64,000 bases of DNA from Acidobacteriota bacterium. Lineage in GTDB: Bacteria; Acidobacteriota; Blastocatellia; Chloracidobacteriales; JADJPF01. The DNA lies in assembly GCA_016213785.1 (NCBI GenBank), contig JACQZQ010000100.1, forward strand, positions 1 to 64,000. The letters run 5' to 3'. Numbering within the stretch: position 1 is the first letter of the stretch; every line of letters starts with the position of its first letter. Below, one piece after another: positions 50,277-59,886 of the stretch. The position numbers and the translations under genes were made by a program. The notes under the pieces were generated by a model. The model was given only the letters and a program-made list of their open reading frames with translations. It was not told where the DNA came from and did not search any database.

Positions 50277-52853
50277 ATGGAAAATACTAAAACTAATAAT
50301 ACTATTCAAGCCTTTTCACTTGGACGCTGGAAAAAACTTTCTCAAGCTTTTGCAGGATTATTTTTACTTGCAACAGCTTTTCCCCTGCCTATTTTACCAA
50401 ATTCTGTTACTCCAGCTTATAGCCAACAAGTAGAAGCAGGAACCTTAACAGTAGAGGTGTTTGATTCTAAAAAGAACCCAGTAGCAGGCATAAAAATCAA
50501 AATCTATGATAATCAAGGTCAACAGGTTGCCGAAAAAGTTACAGATGAAAAAGGACAAGCACTAATCCCTAACTTAAAAGGTGTATACACCCTAGAAACT
50601 TCATCAGAAAAATATGATACCCGTATTGAGGAAAACCTTGATATTGCTAATGGTGCTAAAGCAAGCGTTTCCATTGAGTTAATAGAAAAATTAGGCGTTG
50701 TAGTAGAAGTTCAAAGCCAGTCTAGTAATATTGTTGAAAGACAAGATCAACCTGCTGGAGAACTAAAATTAAAAGACCTTAAACAAATTCCTACAATGAC
50801 TAAAGAATTTGATGGCGCTATAGGCACAATACCTAATGTTATTCGCCCACCAGATGGTAAAGTTAGCATTAAAGGTTCGCGCGAGGATCAAAGCCTTTTA
50901 CTAATTAATGGAGTTGATGGAACAGACCCTAGTACAGGAGCACCTACTAAGAATATTCCTTTAGAATCTATTAGTAGTGTTAAAGTCTATACTAACCCCT
51001 ATCTTCCTGAATATGGACGTTTTACAGGTGGAGTAATTAAAGTAGAAACTAAACGAGGTGGTGATAAGTTTAAAGCTGATTTAACAGACTTTTTTCCTGA
51101 GCCTAGATTTAGAGGTGGAAAATTATTTGGTTTTGCTAATGTCTCTCCACGTCTTCATTTAGAAGGCCCAATCCTAAAAGATAAAGCCTTTTTTGCACAA
51201 GGTTTAGAATTTGATGTGGATAAAAAACCTGTTCGAGGTCTTCCTTCACCACTAAATGAAATTAAAAGACAAGTTTTTCGTAGTTTTACACAGTTAGACT
51301 TTATATTTAATCCAAACCATACTTTTACTGTTACTCTTAATGGTTCTTTAAGAAGGCTTCAACACGTAGGTCTAGATTTCTTTAACCCTCAAAAAGTCTC
51401 ACCAAACCAAAATGGTAATGACTTAACAATAGGTGGGGTTGATCGTATTACTCTTTCAAATGGTTCACTTCTAGAAACTTTCTTTCAATATAAACGAGTC
51501 CGCTCAGAAGTTTTTGGAAAAGGCGATGAAACAATGACTTTTACACCTCTTAGACGTGAGGGAAATTATTTTCATCGTGAAGATCGGGCTACAGAACGCT
51601 ATCAACTAGCTATTACTAATACCTTTGCCCCAATAGAAGTTGGCAAAGGAAAACATAGTGTTAAGGCTGGTATAGATTTAAGCTATGTAGATAATGAAGG
51701 TAACAGTAGGAATAGTGCTGTAGATATTACTCGTCTAGATGGGACAAGAAACCAACGTATTCAATATTTTACTGTAGGCTCATTAAATACTAATAACACT
51801 CAAGCTGCGGCCTTTATTCAAGACCAATGGCTAGTAAATAAAAGATTTAGCTTTGATTATGGAGTAAGATTTGAAGCTCAAAAAGCAACAGCAGGTGTTA
51901 GTGTAATGCCTCGTTTAGCCTCGGCTTACTCTTTTGATAGTAATGGCAATACAGTTCTTCGAGGCGCTGTTGGACTATTTTATGACAAAATACCACTAAA
52001 TGTTCTATCTTTTACTAATGCTCCTAATCAAACCGTTACAGATTTTGCTACCGATGGTATTACGCCTATAGGATCACCTAAGACTTTTCTTAATCTTATC
52101 GCCCCAAGACCAAATGGTAAGCCAAATCTAGGCAATGATTTTGCTGCTCCTCGTAACCTTACTTTTAATGTTGAATTAAACCAAAAAATCACTTCCAATG
52201 CTTTGCTAAAAGTTGCTTATTTACAAAGCCGCACAGATAACGATCTTTATATTTCACCAGTTACAGAAAATGGTATTAATGCAATCAAGCTATTTAATGA
52301 TGGAAGAAATCGTTATCGTTCTTTTGAAGTTACTACTAATGTACAGTTACCAAAATTTGGTGGAGAGACTAAAAATGATATTTCATTCTCCTATATTCGT
52401 AGCCGTGCTCAAGGCGAGCTAAATGATTTTAATACTTATTTTGGTGATTTTCCTGATCCAATTATTCGCCCTAATCAGTTTGGTCGCGTCTCATCAGATG
52501 CACCTAACCGGTTTTTAACAAGAGGTACTTTTAGTCTTCCTTATAGATTTACAGTTGTACCTTTATTAGATATTCATACAGGATTTCCTTACTCTATCAG
52601 AGATGAAAAACAAAACTTTGTTGGGCAACGCAATAGCGCCCGGTTTCCACGTTTTGCTTCTTTAGATATGGCTATTAGCAAAGATATAAAGGTACGTGAC
52701 AAGTATAACGCTCAATTTACAATTAATTTGTTTAATGTTACTAGTCACTTTAACCCTAGGAATGTTAAAGCTAATATTGCTGACCCTGAGTTTGGAGTAT
52801 TTTTTGCTAACTACCGTCGTTTCTATCGTTTAGATTTTTCTTTTAGTTGGTAA
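50277..52853 (+). CDS. TonB-dependent receptor with N-terminal carboxypeptidase-regulatory-like domain
   Basis: An 858-aa outer membrane beta-barrel. After an extended N-terminal signal ending about residue 50 (LFLLATAFPLPILPNSVTPAYSQQ), a Cna-B/CarboxypepD_reg-like domain spans 53-135 (GTLTVEVFDSKKNPVAGIKIKIYD). The plug includes IPNVIRPPDGKVSIKGSREDQSLLLINGVDG and FTGGVIKVETKRGG. The barrel extends to the end, which finishes in the aromatic YRLDFSFSW signature recognised by the Bam machinery. This is the Oar-like layout of many Acidobacteriota receptors. The substrate is unknown. It precedes ispH by 137-166 bases. Confidence 0.88.
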   Translation: MENTKTNNTIQAFSLGRWKKLSQAFAGLFLLATAFPLPILPNSVTPAYSQQVEAGTLTVEVFDSKKNPVAGIKIKIYDNQGQQVAEKVTDEKGQALIPNLKGVYTLETSSEKYDTRIEENLDIANGAKASVSIELIEKLGVVVEVQSQSSNIVERQDQPAGELKLKDLKQIPTMTKEFDGAIGTIPNVIRPPDGKVSIKGSREDQSLLLINGVDGTDPSTGAPTKNIPLESISSVKVYTNPYLPEYGRFTGGVIKVETKRGGDKFKADLTDFFPEPRFRGGKLFGFANVSPRLHLEGPILKDKAFFAQGLEFDVDKKPVRGLPSPLNEIKRQVFRSFTQLDFIFNPNHTFTVTLNGSLRRLQHVGLDFFNPQKVSPNQNGNDLTIGGVDRITLSNGSLLETFFQYKRVRSEVFGKGDETMTFTPLRREGNYFHREDRATERYQLAITNTFAPIEVGKGKHSVKAGIDLSYVDNEGNSRNSAVDITRLDGTRNQRIQYFTVGSLNTNNTQAAAFIQDQWLVNKRFSFDYGVRFEAQKATAGVSVMPRLASAYSFDSNGNTVLRGAVGLFYDKIPLNVLSFTNAPNQTVTDFATDGITPIGSPKTFLNLIAPRPNGKPNLGNDFAAPRNLTFNVELNQKITSNALLKVAYLQSRTDNDLYISPVTENGINAIKLFNDGRNRYRSFEVTTNVQLPKFGGETKNDISFSYIRSRAQGELNDFNTYFGDFPDPIIRPNQFGRVSSDAPNRFLTRGTFSLPYRFTVVPLLDIHTGFPYSIRDEKQNFVGQRNSARFPRFASLDMAISKDIKVRDKYNAQFTINLFNVTSHFNPRNVKANIADPEFGVFFANYRRFYRLDFSFSW

Positions 52854-53019
52854 AGAGTAAAATTATTTATATTATTTGTTGGGTGTATTAGCCAATGGCT
52901 ATTGCACCTAGTTTTATTTTATCGTTAAAATTGCGCTTAAGTACTGCTAATAAATTTAATATTAATCAATAAAATAGGCGCTTAAAAACTTGTTTAGTGT
53001 TGTTAAGGAGGTTTTGCTG

Positions 53020-53886
53020 GTGAAAATTATCGTTGCAAAAACAGCAGGGTTTTGTTGGGGAGTTAGTCGGGCAATTGATTTAGTAATGAAGGCTGCTAAT
53101 GAAGGGCATAGTCCAATTTATACAGATGGAGCATTAATTCATAATCCCCAAGTACTAAAAGTTTTAGAGGAAAGCGAAATTCATGTGTCTTCTAACATAG
53201 ATAATGTTTCTGAAGGAACTATTGCTATTCGTGCTCATGGAATTACCCCTGAGCGACGAACCCACTTAAAAGAAAAAGGCTTAAAAATAGTTGATGCTAC
53301 TTGCCCTCACGTAGGGGGTATTCAAGGCATAGTAAAAAAACATACTCATGAAGGCTATAGTATTGTAATTGTTGGTGAAAGAGGCCATCCAGAAGTAATA
53401 GGTTTACTAGGTTTTACTCAAGGACGAGGTTATTTAATTGATGTAGATGAAGATATTGAGCGTATGCCAGAACTCCCTCCAAACAAAGTTTGTATTGTTG
53501 CTCAAAGTACTCAAAGCCGCGCAAGACTCCATGAAGTGACAGAAAAAGTTAGACAAATCTATCCTAATGCACTAATGTTTGATACTCTTTGCGATGTTAC
53601 AGCCGATCGTCAAGATGAAATTCTAGAAATGGCTAAAGAAGTTGATTTAATGATTGTAGTTGGTGGAAAAAATAGCGGTAATACCCAACGTATGGCAGAA
53701 CTTTCCCGTGAAGCAGGTGTACGTACTTTTCATATTGAAACAGAGGATGAAATTTCTGCTTCAGATGTAGAAGGAAGCCAACTTATAGGGCTTACTGCTG
53801 GAGCATCAACTCCTGATTGGATGATTAAACGCGTTTATCAAAAATTAGAAAATATTGCTCAAAATTTAATTCCTGTTACAGTCTAA
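53020..53886 (+). CDS. ispH: 4-hydroxy-3-methylbut-2-enyl diphosphate reductase
   Basis: The terminal MEP-pathway enzyme that makes IPP and DMAPP, 289 aa. The three cluster cysteines lie in AKTAGFCWGVSRAI, VDATCPHVGG and TLCDVTADRQ; GGKNSGNTQRMAEL and LTAGASTPDWM are further signatures. I start at GTG 53020 because AAGGAGGT lies eight bases before it and the N-terminus then reads MKIIVAKTAGFCWG as in the family; the track's TTG at 52990 has no binding site. It is the first gene of a run with hpnC (seven-base gap), linking isoprenoid precursor supply to squalene synthesis. Confidence 0.95.
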   Translation: MKIIVAKTAGFCWGVSRAIDLVMKAANEGHSPIYTDGALIHNPQVLKVLEESEIHVSSNIDNVSEGTIAIRAHGITPERRTHLKEKGLKIVDATCPHVGGIQGIVKKHTHEGYSIVIVGERGHPEVIGLLGFTQGRGYLIDVDEDIERMPELPPNKVCIVAQSTQSRARLHEVTEKVRQIYPNALMFDTLCDVTADRQDEILEMAKEVDLMIVVGGKNSGNTQRMAELSREAGVRTFHIETEDEISASDVEGSQLIGLTAGASTPDWMIKRVYQKLENIAQNLIPVTV

Positions 53887-53893
53887 TAGCCTA

Positions 53894-54781
53894 ATGCCAA
53901 GTGTTAAAGCTTCTGGAAAACTAGAGTCTAAACAGTGGTCAAAAGCAACAGCTTTTAACCACTGTGAAAAAATTGCTTTAGGCCATTATGAAAACTTTCC
54001 TGTAGGTTCTGTTTTAATTCCTCGCGCTCAGCGCCCTCATTTTTATAGTATTTATGCTTTTGCTCGTGGTGCTGATGATTTTGCTGATGAAGGTGATCTT
54101 TCTAGAGAAGAACGTATAAAACTGCTAAATGAATGGCGAGATATGTTAGTAGAGTGTCAAAAAAATTCCATTAACCACCCTGTTTTTATTGCCTTAGCAG
54201 AGACTATTAAAATTCATAAATTACCAGTACAACTTTTTCATGACCTAATAGATGCTTTTACTTTAGATGTAAAACGCTCTCGCCATGCTAGTTTCGCCGA
54301 TTTATTAGATTATAGCCGTTGTTCTGCTAATCCTGTTGGAAGATTGATCTTACTACTTTTTGGGTATAAAGATGAGTATTTACATCAAATGTCAGATAAA
54401 ATCTGTACTGCGCTACAATTAACAAATTTTTGGCAAGATATTTTAGTAGATCTTGCTAAAGACCGTATTTATATACCTCAAGAAGAACAAAAAAAATTTG
54501 GTTATAGTGAAATTGACTTAAGAGCTAGTCTTTATTGTGATAGTTATATTAGGATGATGACATCCTTAGCTGATCGTACTGAGTATATGTTTTTAGAGGG
54601 TAAACCATTATGTAATGTTGTAAGGGGAAGACTTGCAATAGAGCTTAAAGCTGTTTGGCTAGGCGGAACAAGCTTACTTAATGCTCTAAGAGAACAGAAA
54701 TTTAATATTTTTGATAATCGACCAACAATAAAAACACCAGAAAAAATAAAAATTCTACTTAAAACGTTTTTATCTTTCTAA
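53894..54781 (+). CDS. hpnC: Hydroxysqualene synthase HpnC
   Basis: A 295-aa squalene/phytoene synthase-family enzyme. Asp-rich motif one is RGADDFADEGD near 53-63; motif two is QLTNFWQDILVDLAKDRIYIP near 176-196. In the HpnCDE route HpnC converts presqualene diphosphate to hydroxysqualene. The order hpnC-hpnD-hpnE matches the known cluster, and LPVQLFHDLIDAFTLDV supports HpnC rather than a crtB phytoene synthase. It overlaps no gene but follows ispH by seven bases. Confidence 0.93.
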   Translation: MPSVKASGKLESKQWSKATAFNHCEKIALGHYENFPVGSVLIPRAQRPHFYSIYAFARGADDFADEGDLSREERIKLLNEWRDMLVECQKNSINHPVFIALAETIKIHKLPVQLFHDLIDAFTLDVKRSRHASFADLLDYSRCSANPVGRLILLLFGYKDEYLHQMSDKICTALQLTNFWQDILVDLAKDRIYIPQEEQKKFGYSEIDLRASLYCDSYIRMMTSLADRTEYMFLEGKPLCNVVRGRLAIELKAVWLGGTSLLNALREQKFNIFDNRPTIKTPEKIKILLKTFLSF

Positions 54782-54814
54782 GTTTTGTAATAAACCTTTC
54801 TAGTACAAGAATTT

Positions 54815-55675
54815 ATGTCTAATACGACTATTGAGCGTGCTTCACAACCAGCAGAATTAATAACACGCCAATCAAAAACTAATTTTTATTACTCTTTTTT
54901 ATTTTTGCCAAAATTAAAACGACAAGCAATAGAAACCGTCTATGCTTTTTGTCGGCTTGTAGATGATATTGTAGATGGTGACTTAAAAGTTAATGATGCT
55001 CATAGTGAGTTAAGACTCTGGAGAACAGAGATAAAAGAGTGTTTTAATGGAAACCCTACCACTAACTTAGGTAAATCTCTGCAAGAAGTGATTCAGTATT
55101 TTCCTATTAAACAACAGTATTTTCAAGACTTAATTACAGGCATGGAAATGGACTTAAACAAATGTCGCTATAATAATTTTGAAGAATTAGAAAATTATTG
55201 TTATCACGTTGCTGGTGTAATTGGTCTAATGTGCATTGAAATTTTTGGTTATAAAGAAAATAGCACCAAAGAGTATGCTATAAATCTAGGTAAAGCCCTA
55301 CAACTTGTTAATATAGCAAGAGACTTAAAAGAAGATCTAACCCGTTCTAGGGTTTATTTACCTAAGGATGAAATGTTAAGGTTTGGTTATTCTGAGCAAG
55401 ATTTATTAAGCTCTACTTATAATGATAAGTTTATAGCTTTAATGTTAAACCATTGTGATCGCGCTCAAGGTTTTTTTCAAAAAGCACAAAATAGTTTAAG
55501 CCCAAATGATCGTAAAACAATGTTTGCTGCTGAAATTATGGGAGCAATTTATCATAAAGTTTTAGATAAGATTATTGCTCAAAAATATAATGTCTTTGAT
55601 AACCGTATTAGACTAAGCAATTTAGAAAAGGCTTTTGTATCCATAGGTGCTTGGGCAAAAAGTAGATATTTTTAG
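54815..55675 (+). CDS. hpnD: Presqualene diphosphate synthase HpnD
   Basis: A 286-aa trans-isoprenyl diphosphate synthase-fold enzyme that joins two farnesyl diphosphates to presqualene diphosphate. AFCRLVDDIVDGD and LVNIARDLKEDLTRSRVYLP are its two Asp-rich sites; FYYSFLFLPKLKRQAIETVYAF is the N-terminal family block. About 33 bases separate it from hpnC. The C-terminus (QKYNVFDNRIRLS) resembles that of hpnC (EQKFNIFDNRPTIK), consistent with their paralogy. Confidence 0.93.
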   Translation: MSNTTIERASQPAELITRQSKTNFYYSFLFLPKLKRQAIETVYAFCRLVDDIVDGDLKVNDAHSELRLWRTEIKECFNGNPTTNLGKSLQEVIQYFPIKQQYFQDLITGMEMDLNKCRYNNFEELENYCYHVAGVIGLMCIEIFGYKENSTKEYAINLGKALQLVNIARDLKEDLTRSRVYLPKDEMLRFGYSEQDLLSSTYNDKFIALMLNHCDRAQGFFQKAQNSLSPNDRKTMFAAEIMGAIYHKVLDKIIAQKYNVFDNRIRLSNLEKAFVSIGAWAKSRYF

Positions 55676-55705
55676 AAAAATACTTAAGCCTTATAGGTAG
55701 TTTAA

Positions 55706-57034
55706 ATGAAAGAAGTATTAATTGTTGGTGGTGGGCTTGCTGGTTTAGCTTCAGGAGTAGCATTAGCCGAAGCTGGTTATAGAGTTCAAGTATTAGAAAG
55801 ACGCTCATTCTTAGGCGGACGAGCCTATTCTTTTATTGATAAAGCCTCTGGAGATATAGTTGATAATGGTCAACATCTAATGATGGGCTGTTATAGAGAG
55901 ACATTTAAGTTTTTTTCCAAATTAGGTACATTAGATAAATTACGTTTTCAAAACCAAGCAAGAGTTGATTTTCTAGATGAACACTTAGGACAAACTACTT
56001 TGCTTTGCCCATCTTGGCCTGCCCCTCTACATCTGCTTGGAGGGTTATTTAAGTTAAAAGGAATAGGTTTAATAGATAAATTACGTGCTCTTTTAATTGG
56101 AGGGGCACTGCAAACAAAACAAATAACAAAGAAATTTGGACATTTAACAGTAGATGAATGGTTAAATAAATGTAAGCAATCTAAAGAGATGCGAGAAAGA
56201 TTTTGGGATCCTTTTTCTATTGCCACACTTAATGAGGATCCTAAAATTGCTCCTGCTACTTTACTTGTAAGAGTCTTACAACAAGCTTTTGCTGGTACTA
56301 AAGAAGATTCTACTATGGTAACAGCTAAAGTAGGATTAAGTGAGCTTTATACAGAAGAATCTCGTAAATTTATTGAATCAAGAGGCGGGAAAGTCCTTTT
56401 TAAGTCTTCTGTAACAGGGTTTGATATTACAGATAATACTTGTCAAGGAGTAATACTTAAAACTGGTGAAACTCTTAAAGCAGATTTTTATATCAGTGCA
56501 GTCCCTTATTTTGCATTAAATCCCTTACTACCTAAAAAATTGTTTGAAACAGAATATTTTAGACAATGGAAAAACTTAAAATCATCCCCAATAATTTCTA
56601 TTTATCTTTGGTTTGATCGGCCAATTACAGAACTTGGTTTTGCAGGAATGCTTGGAACTAGGTTGCAATGGCTTTTTAATAAAGACGTATTATTTACTCG
56701 CGCTTATCATAAAGGACAATTACTTACTTTTGTAATAAGTGCTGCTTATGGGTTTACTAGTTTTTCTAAGGAAAAATTAGTTGAAATTGCATTAGAGGAT
56801 CTTAGGAAAGTAATACCTAAATCTAAAGAGGCAAAACTATTGCAATCTTTAGTAATTAAGGAGCAAAATGCTACATTTTCAGCCTCTTTACTTACTGAAT
56901 CGGTTAGGCCAGAAAATACTACGCCAATAAAGAACTTCTTTTTAGCTGGAGATTGGACAAATACAGGTCTTCCTGCAACAATTGAAGGCGCGGTTTTAAG
57001 TGGACATCGTTGTGCTCAAGAAATAATTAAATAA
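55706..57034 (+). CDS. hpnE: Hydroxysqualene dehydroxylase HpnE
   Basis: A 442-aa FAD-dependent amine-oxidase-like enzyme that reduces hydroxysqualene to squalene. The dinucleotide fold starts VLIVGGGLAGLASGVALAEAG, followed by ERRSFLGGRAYSF; the C-terminal FAD site is FFLAGDWTNTGLPATIEGAVLSG. It ends the ispH-hpnC-hpnD-hpnE run. No squalene-hopene cyclase is in the window, so the fate of the squalene (hopanoid, sterol or other) is set elsewhere. Confidence 0.92.
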   Translation: MKEVLIVGGGLAGLASGVALAEAGYRVQVLERRSFLGGRAYSFIDKASGDIVDNGQHLMMGCYRETFKFFSKLGTLDKLRFQNQARVDFLDEHLGQTTLLCPSWPAPLHLLGGLFKLKGIGLIDKLRALLIGGALQTKQITKKFGHLTVDEWLNKCKQSKEMRERFWDPFSIATLNEDPKIAPATLLVRVLQQAFAGTKEDSTMVTAKVGLSELYTEESRKFIESRGGKVLFKSSVTGFDITDNTCQGVILKTGETLKADFYISAVPYFALNPLLPKKLFETEYFRQWKNLKSSPIISIYLWFDRPITELGFAGMLGTRLQWLFNKDVLFTRAYHKGQLLTFVISAAYGFTSFSKEKLVEIALEDLRKVIPKSKEAKLLQSLVIKEQNATFSASLLTESVRPENTTPIKNFFLAGDWTNTGLPATIEGAVLSGHRCAQEIIK

Positions 57035-57144
57035 GTTTTAAGCTAGCCAGTCTATTTTTATTGGGCTATTATATAGAGTGTTTTTTTCCTACTAGCATAA
57101 GCCTTTAGTACCATTTACAAACATTATAAGAATGGGAGCTTTTA

Positions 57145-58785
57145 ATGGCAAAAAAAATTGTTTTTGAAAATGTCCCTCTAAATAAAACCATCCCAAATTT
57201 ATTAGAAATACTAGATCCTATTTCCACCGTACAATGGATTTTTATGCTAACAGATCCAAATACTCAACAATTTACTGGTAAAGCTTATGTTGAGCTATGG
57301 AGCGATACAGAAGCAGAAATAGTTGTTGATAAATGGCATAACCAACTTTGGGATGAAAATACTATAGAAGTTAAAATACTTAGTGATAGTGAGCCTTCGC
57401 CTGAAAAAGAAGAAGATAAAGATAAAATCCTTAATGCCCCTGTCAGTTATATTTATTCAGTAATTCGTTTTCAAGTTACTGCTCCACCCCAAGCTATTAT
57501 TTTTGTAGATGATTTTCCAAAAGTAGAAGTAGATGAAATGGGTAATGGTGTTGTACGCTCGCTTTTGCCTGGTAAATATAACATTAAAGTAGGTTTTGGA
57601 GACTACCTTTTAGCAGAAGAAAATATTACTGTAAATTGTGAAGAAGAAGCTCCTCGTATGAAAGTAACTATGGATTCATCTGTTACTCAAGCTATGGGGG
57701 CAGTTTCTTCAGGTTTAGAGTCTACTTATTCAACAATTGAAATGATATCTGCTAGCGGAGGGCCTGTAACTACTAATACTAGAGCCACTCCTTTAGTACC
57801 ATTAAGTAGTACTAATACTACATCTACTAAAGCAGCCACAAAAGTAGCTCCTGTTGTTAATTCTGCTCAATTTACAACATTATCTCTTAATGTAGTTGAA
57901 GAAAAAGAAGTAAAAACTATTGGTACAAAAGCTAAACCAGCTAGCAGTAAAACTTGGATAGTATTAGCTGTTTTGGTTATAACTGTTGTTGTTGCTAGTT
58001 TAATTATTAGACAAGCCATTACTAAAAATACTACTTCTACCCCCGGTGATGGAACAGATAAAGAGCCTGTGGTAAAAGAAGTCCTACCACCAACACCCCA
58101 AGGAATGGTTTATATCCCTGGAGGTAAAATCATTATAGGGCGTAATAATACAGATGATGAATACCAAAAACCTGTTCATGAAGAAGTTATTCAAAAAGGT
58201 TATTTTTTAGATAAAACAGAAGTAACAAATGAAGACTATTATCAATATGTGCAGGATACTAGGAAAAAACCTCCTAAGAATTGGGGTGGTGAAAGACCAC
58301 CTAGCGAAATTCTACAAATGCCTGTTACTACAGTAAATTGGAATGATTCTTTGGCTTATTGTCAATGGCGTGGTACACGCAAAGGTTTAGTAACACGTCT
58401 TCCAACTGAGACAGAATGGGAACATGCTGCTAGAGGAGAAAAAAATTATGTTTATCCTTGGGGTAATGATTGGCTAGAAGGATATGCTAATGCTAATAGC
58501 CCTAAAGGTAAGATTGCACCTGTTGGTTCTAACCCTAAAGATACTAGCCCTTATGGGTTAGTTGATATGGCAGGAAATGTTCGTGAATGGACAATGAATG
58601 ATTTTAGTCTCTATAGCGGAAGTAAAGGCAAAGCTGAACCAGGAACAAAAGCCGCTCGTGGAGGTGCATTTAGCGATCCAAAAGATGTTGCTACTAACAC
58701 TTTTCGTAGCTTTTTGCCTCCTAATAACGATGATTTAGATCGTACCGGCTTTAGATGTTTATGCGAATTACCAGAACAGAAATAA
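57145..58785 (+). CDS. RRM-like, PEGA-like, single-TM, SUMF1-like fusion protein
   Basis: A 546-aa fusion with an unusual order. Residues 3-80 fit an RNA-recognition-motif fold: an RNP2-like KIVFENVP strand, an RNP1-like GKAYVELW near 45-52 and a second helix (AEIVVDKWHNQLW). Residues 108-175 look like a PEGA-type beta domain (PPQAIIFVDDFPKVEVDEMG, LLPGKYNIKVGFG). A Ser/Thr-rich stretch leads to one TM helix at about 271-290 (WIVLAVLVITVVVASLII), then a SUMF1-like domain (312-546: GMVYIPGGKIIIGRN, RLPTETEWEHAARG, DMAGNVREWTM, ARGGAFSD). The FGE cysteine pair is absent. The TM puts the RRM-like part in the cytosol and the SUMF1-like part outside. It follows hpnE by 110 bases. Confidence 0.75.
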   Translation: MAKKIVFENVPLNKTIPNLLEILDPISTVQWIFMLTDPNTQQFTGKAYVELWSDTEAEIVVDKWHNQLWDENTIEVKILSDSEPSPEKEEDKDKILNAPVSYIYSVIRFQVTAPPQAIIFVDDFPKVEVDEMGNGVVRSLLPGKYNIKVGFGDYLLAEENITVNCEEEAPRMKVTMDSSVTQAMGAVSSGLESTYSTIEMISASGGPVTTNTRATPLVPLSSTNTTSTKAATKVAPVVNSAQFTTLSLNVVEEKEVKTIGTKAKPASSKTWIVLAVLVITVVVASLIIRQAITKNTTSTPGDGTDKEPVVKEVLPPTPQGMVYIPGGKIIIGRNNTDDEYQKPVHEEVIQKGYFLDKTEVTNEDYYQYVQDTRKKPPKNWGGERPPSEILQMPVTTVNWNDSLAYCQWRGTRKGLVTRLPTETEWEHAARGEKNYVYPWGNDWLEGYANANSPKGKIAPVGSNPKDTSPYGLVDMAGNVREWTMNDFSLYSGSKGKAEPGTKAARGGAFSDPKDVATNTFRSFLPPNNDDLDRTGFRCLCELPEQK

Positions 58786-58801
58786 CTATTTTATTTTCAA
58801 G

Positions 58802-58842
58802 TAGAAAGAATTAGTTAAATTACACTTAACTAATTCTTTCTA
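58802..58842. terminator. Bidirectional intrinsic terminator between the SUMF1-like fusion and the nucleotidase gene
   Basis: A 17-base perfect stem (TAGAAAGAATTAGTTAA with TTAACTAATTCTTTCTA) around a seven-base loop, between two convergent stops. Confidence 0.85.
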
Positions 58843-58874
58843 TTTTAAGTATTATTTATGTAAAGATAAATTGG

Positions 58875-59840
58875 TTATCCATTATTTACTTTAGCTGACC
58901 AGGTTTGACTAATTTGCTCACCTTCAACATTAAAAATAGCCCCTTGCCAACTTACTAGCTTTTGTTCAGAAAAAACAAAATCCACTCTTCCTACATTAAT
59001 TCCCCCAAAACCTACTTGGAAAATCAACGTTTCTTTCCCATTACCATGTTTAATTACTTCAGGTTCTTTCATAAAAGTATGAGTGTGGCCGCCAACAATA
59101 AAATCAATATCAGGAATAGTTTTAGCTATGTTTACATCAGAAGGTCTATCAGGTTCATTTTCATAGCGATAACCTAAATGAGAAAGAGCTATTACTAGAT
59201 CTACTTTATGAACATCCCTAAGCTCTTTTACAGCTTTTTTAGCAGGCTCAATTGGGTTTTCCCAGCTAACACCAATATGCTTATCTTTTGTTACTAGCCC
59301 ATCAAAGTTTATGCCTAAGCCTAAAAGACCAATTTTTATTCCTGATAAATTACGTATTACATAAGGTTTAACAAAATTTTTTAAAGGAGAATTTTCTACA
59401 TTATAGTTGACCGATACAATATCAAATTTTGCATGTTCTAATGCTTTAACTAAACTTTCTACCCCATCATCAAAGTCATGATTACCTAAAGTAATAACAT
59501 CATAACCTATTGCAGACATTGATTTTATTTCTAGCTCACCATGATAGAAATTAAAGTAGGGTGTGCCTTGAAAACTATCACCGCCATCAAGTAGTAGAGT
59601 ATTTGGATTTTCATTGCGAATCTGACGTACAAAAGTAGCACGCCGGGCTACACCTCCTAGACCTGCATTGCGAGTGCCTGGAGGAAAAGGCTCTATCTGA
59701 GAGTGGGTGTCATTAGTATGTAAAATTGTGATTTTAGTTGTGTTATTTTTAATTCCACTAACAGGATAGAAATTACTGCTACTAGCTAAAAAGGTACTAG
59801 CTAGAATAGTTTTAAGAAACTCTCTGCGTTCTATAGCCAT
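58875..59840 (-). CDS. 5'-nucleotidase/UshA-type metallophosphatase domain protein, Tat-type signal
   Basis: A 321-aa calcineurin-like phosphoesterase half of a UshA-type nucleotidase. Metal motifs: HTNDTHSQIEPF near 40, DGGDSFQGTP, TLGNHDFDDG, SHLGYR, and GGHTHTF. The N-terminus ERREFLKTILASTFLASSS is a twin-arginine-type signal (RRxFLK), so it is probably exported folded with metals. The usual C-terminal substrate-binding domain is missing here and instead forms the separate upstream gene. Likely substrates are nucleotides or related phosphoesters in the periplasm. Confidence 0.88.
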   Translation of the reverse strand: MAIERREFLKTILASTFLASSSNFYPVSGIKNNTTKITILHTNDTHSQIEPFPPGTRNAGLGGVARRATFVRQIRNENPNTLLLDGGDSFQGTPYFNFYHGELEIKSMSAIGYDVITLGNHDFDDGVESLVKALEHAKFDIVSVNYNVENSPLKNFVKPYVIRNLSGIKIGLLGLGINFDGLVTKDKHIGVSWENPIEPAKKAVKELRDVHKVDLVIALSHLGYRYENEPDRPSDVNIAKTIPDIDFIVGGHTHTFMKEPEVIKHGNGKETLIFQVGFGGINVGRVDFVFSEQKLVSWQGAIFNVEGEQISQTWSAKVNNG

Positions 59841-59886
59841 AATTATTCTATCTCCAAAGATTTCAAGTAGTATAAGCTTAGATATG

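Noticed and set aside
52213-52422. 69-aa ORF within the TonB receptor gene
   Set aside because: Alternate frame inside a well-supported barrel gene; no start signal.
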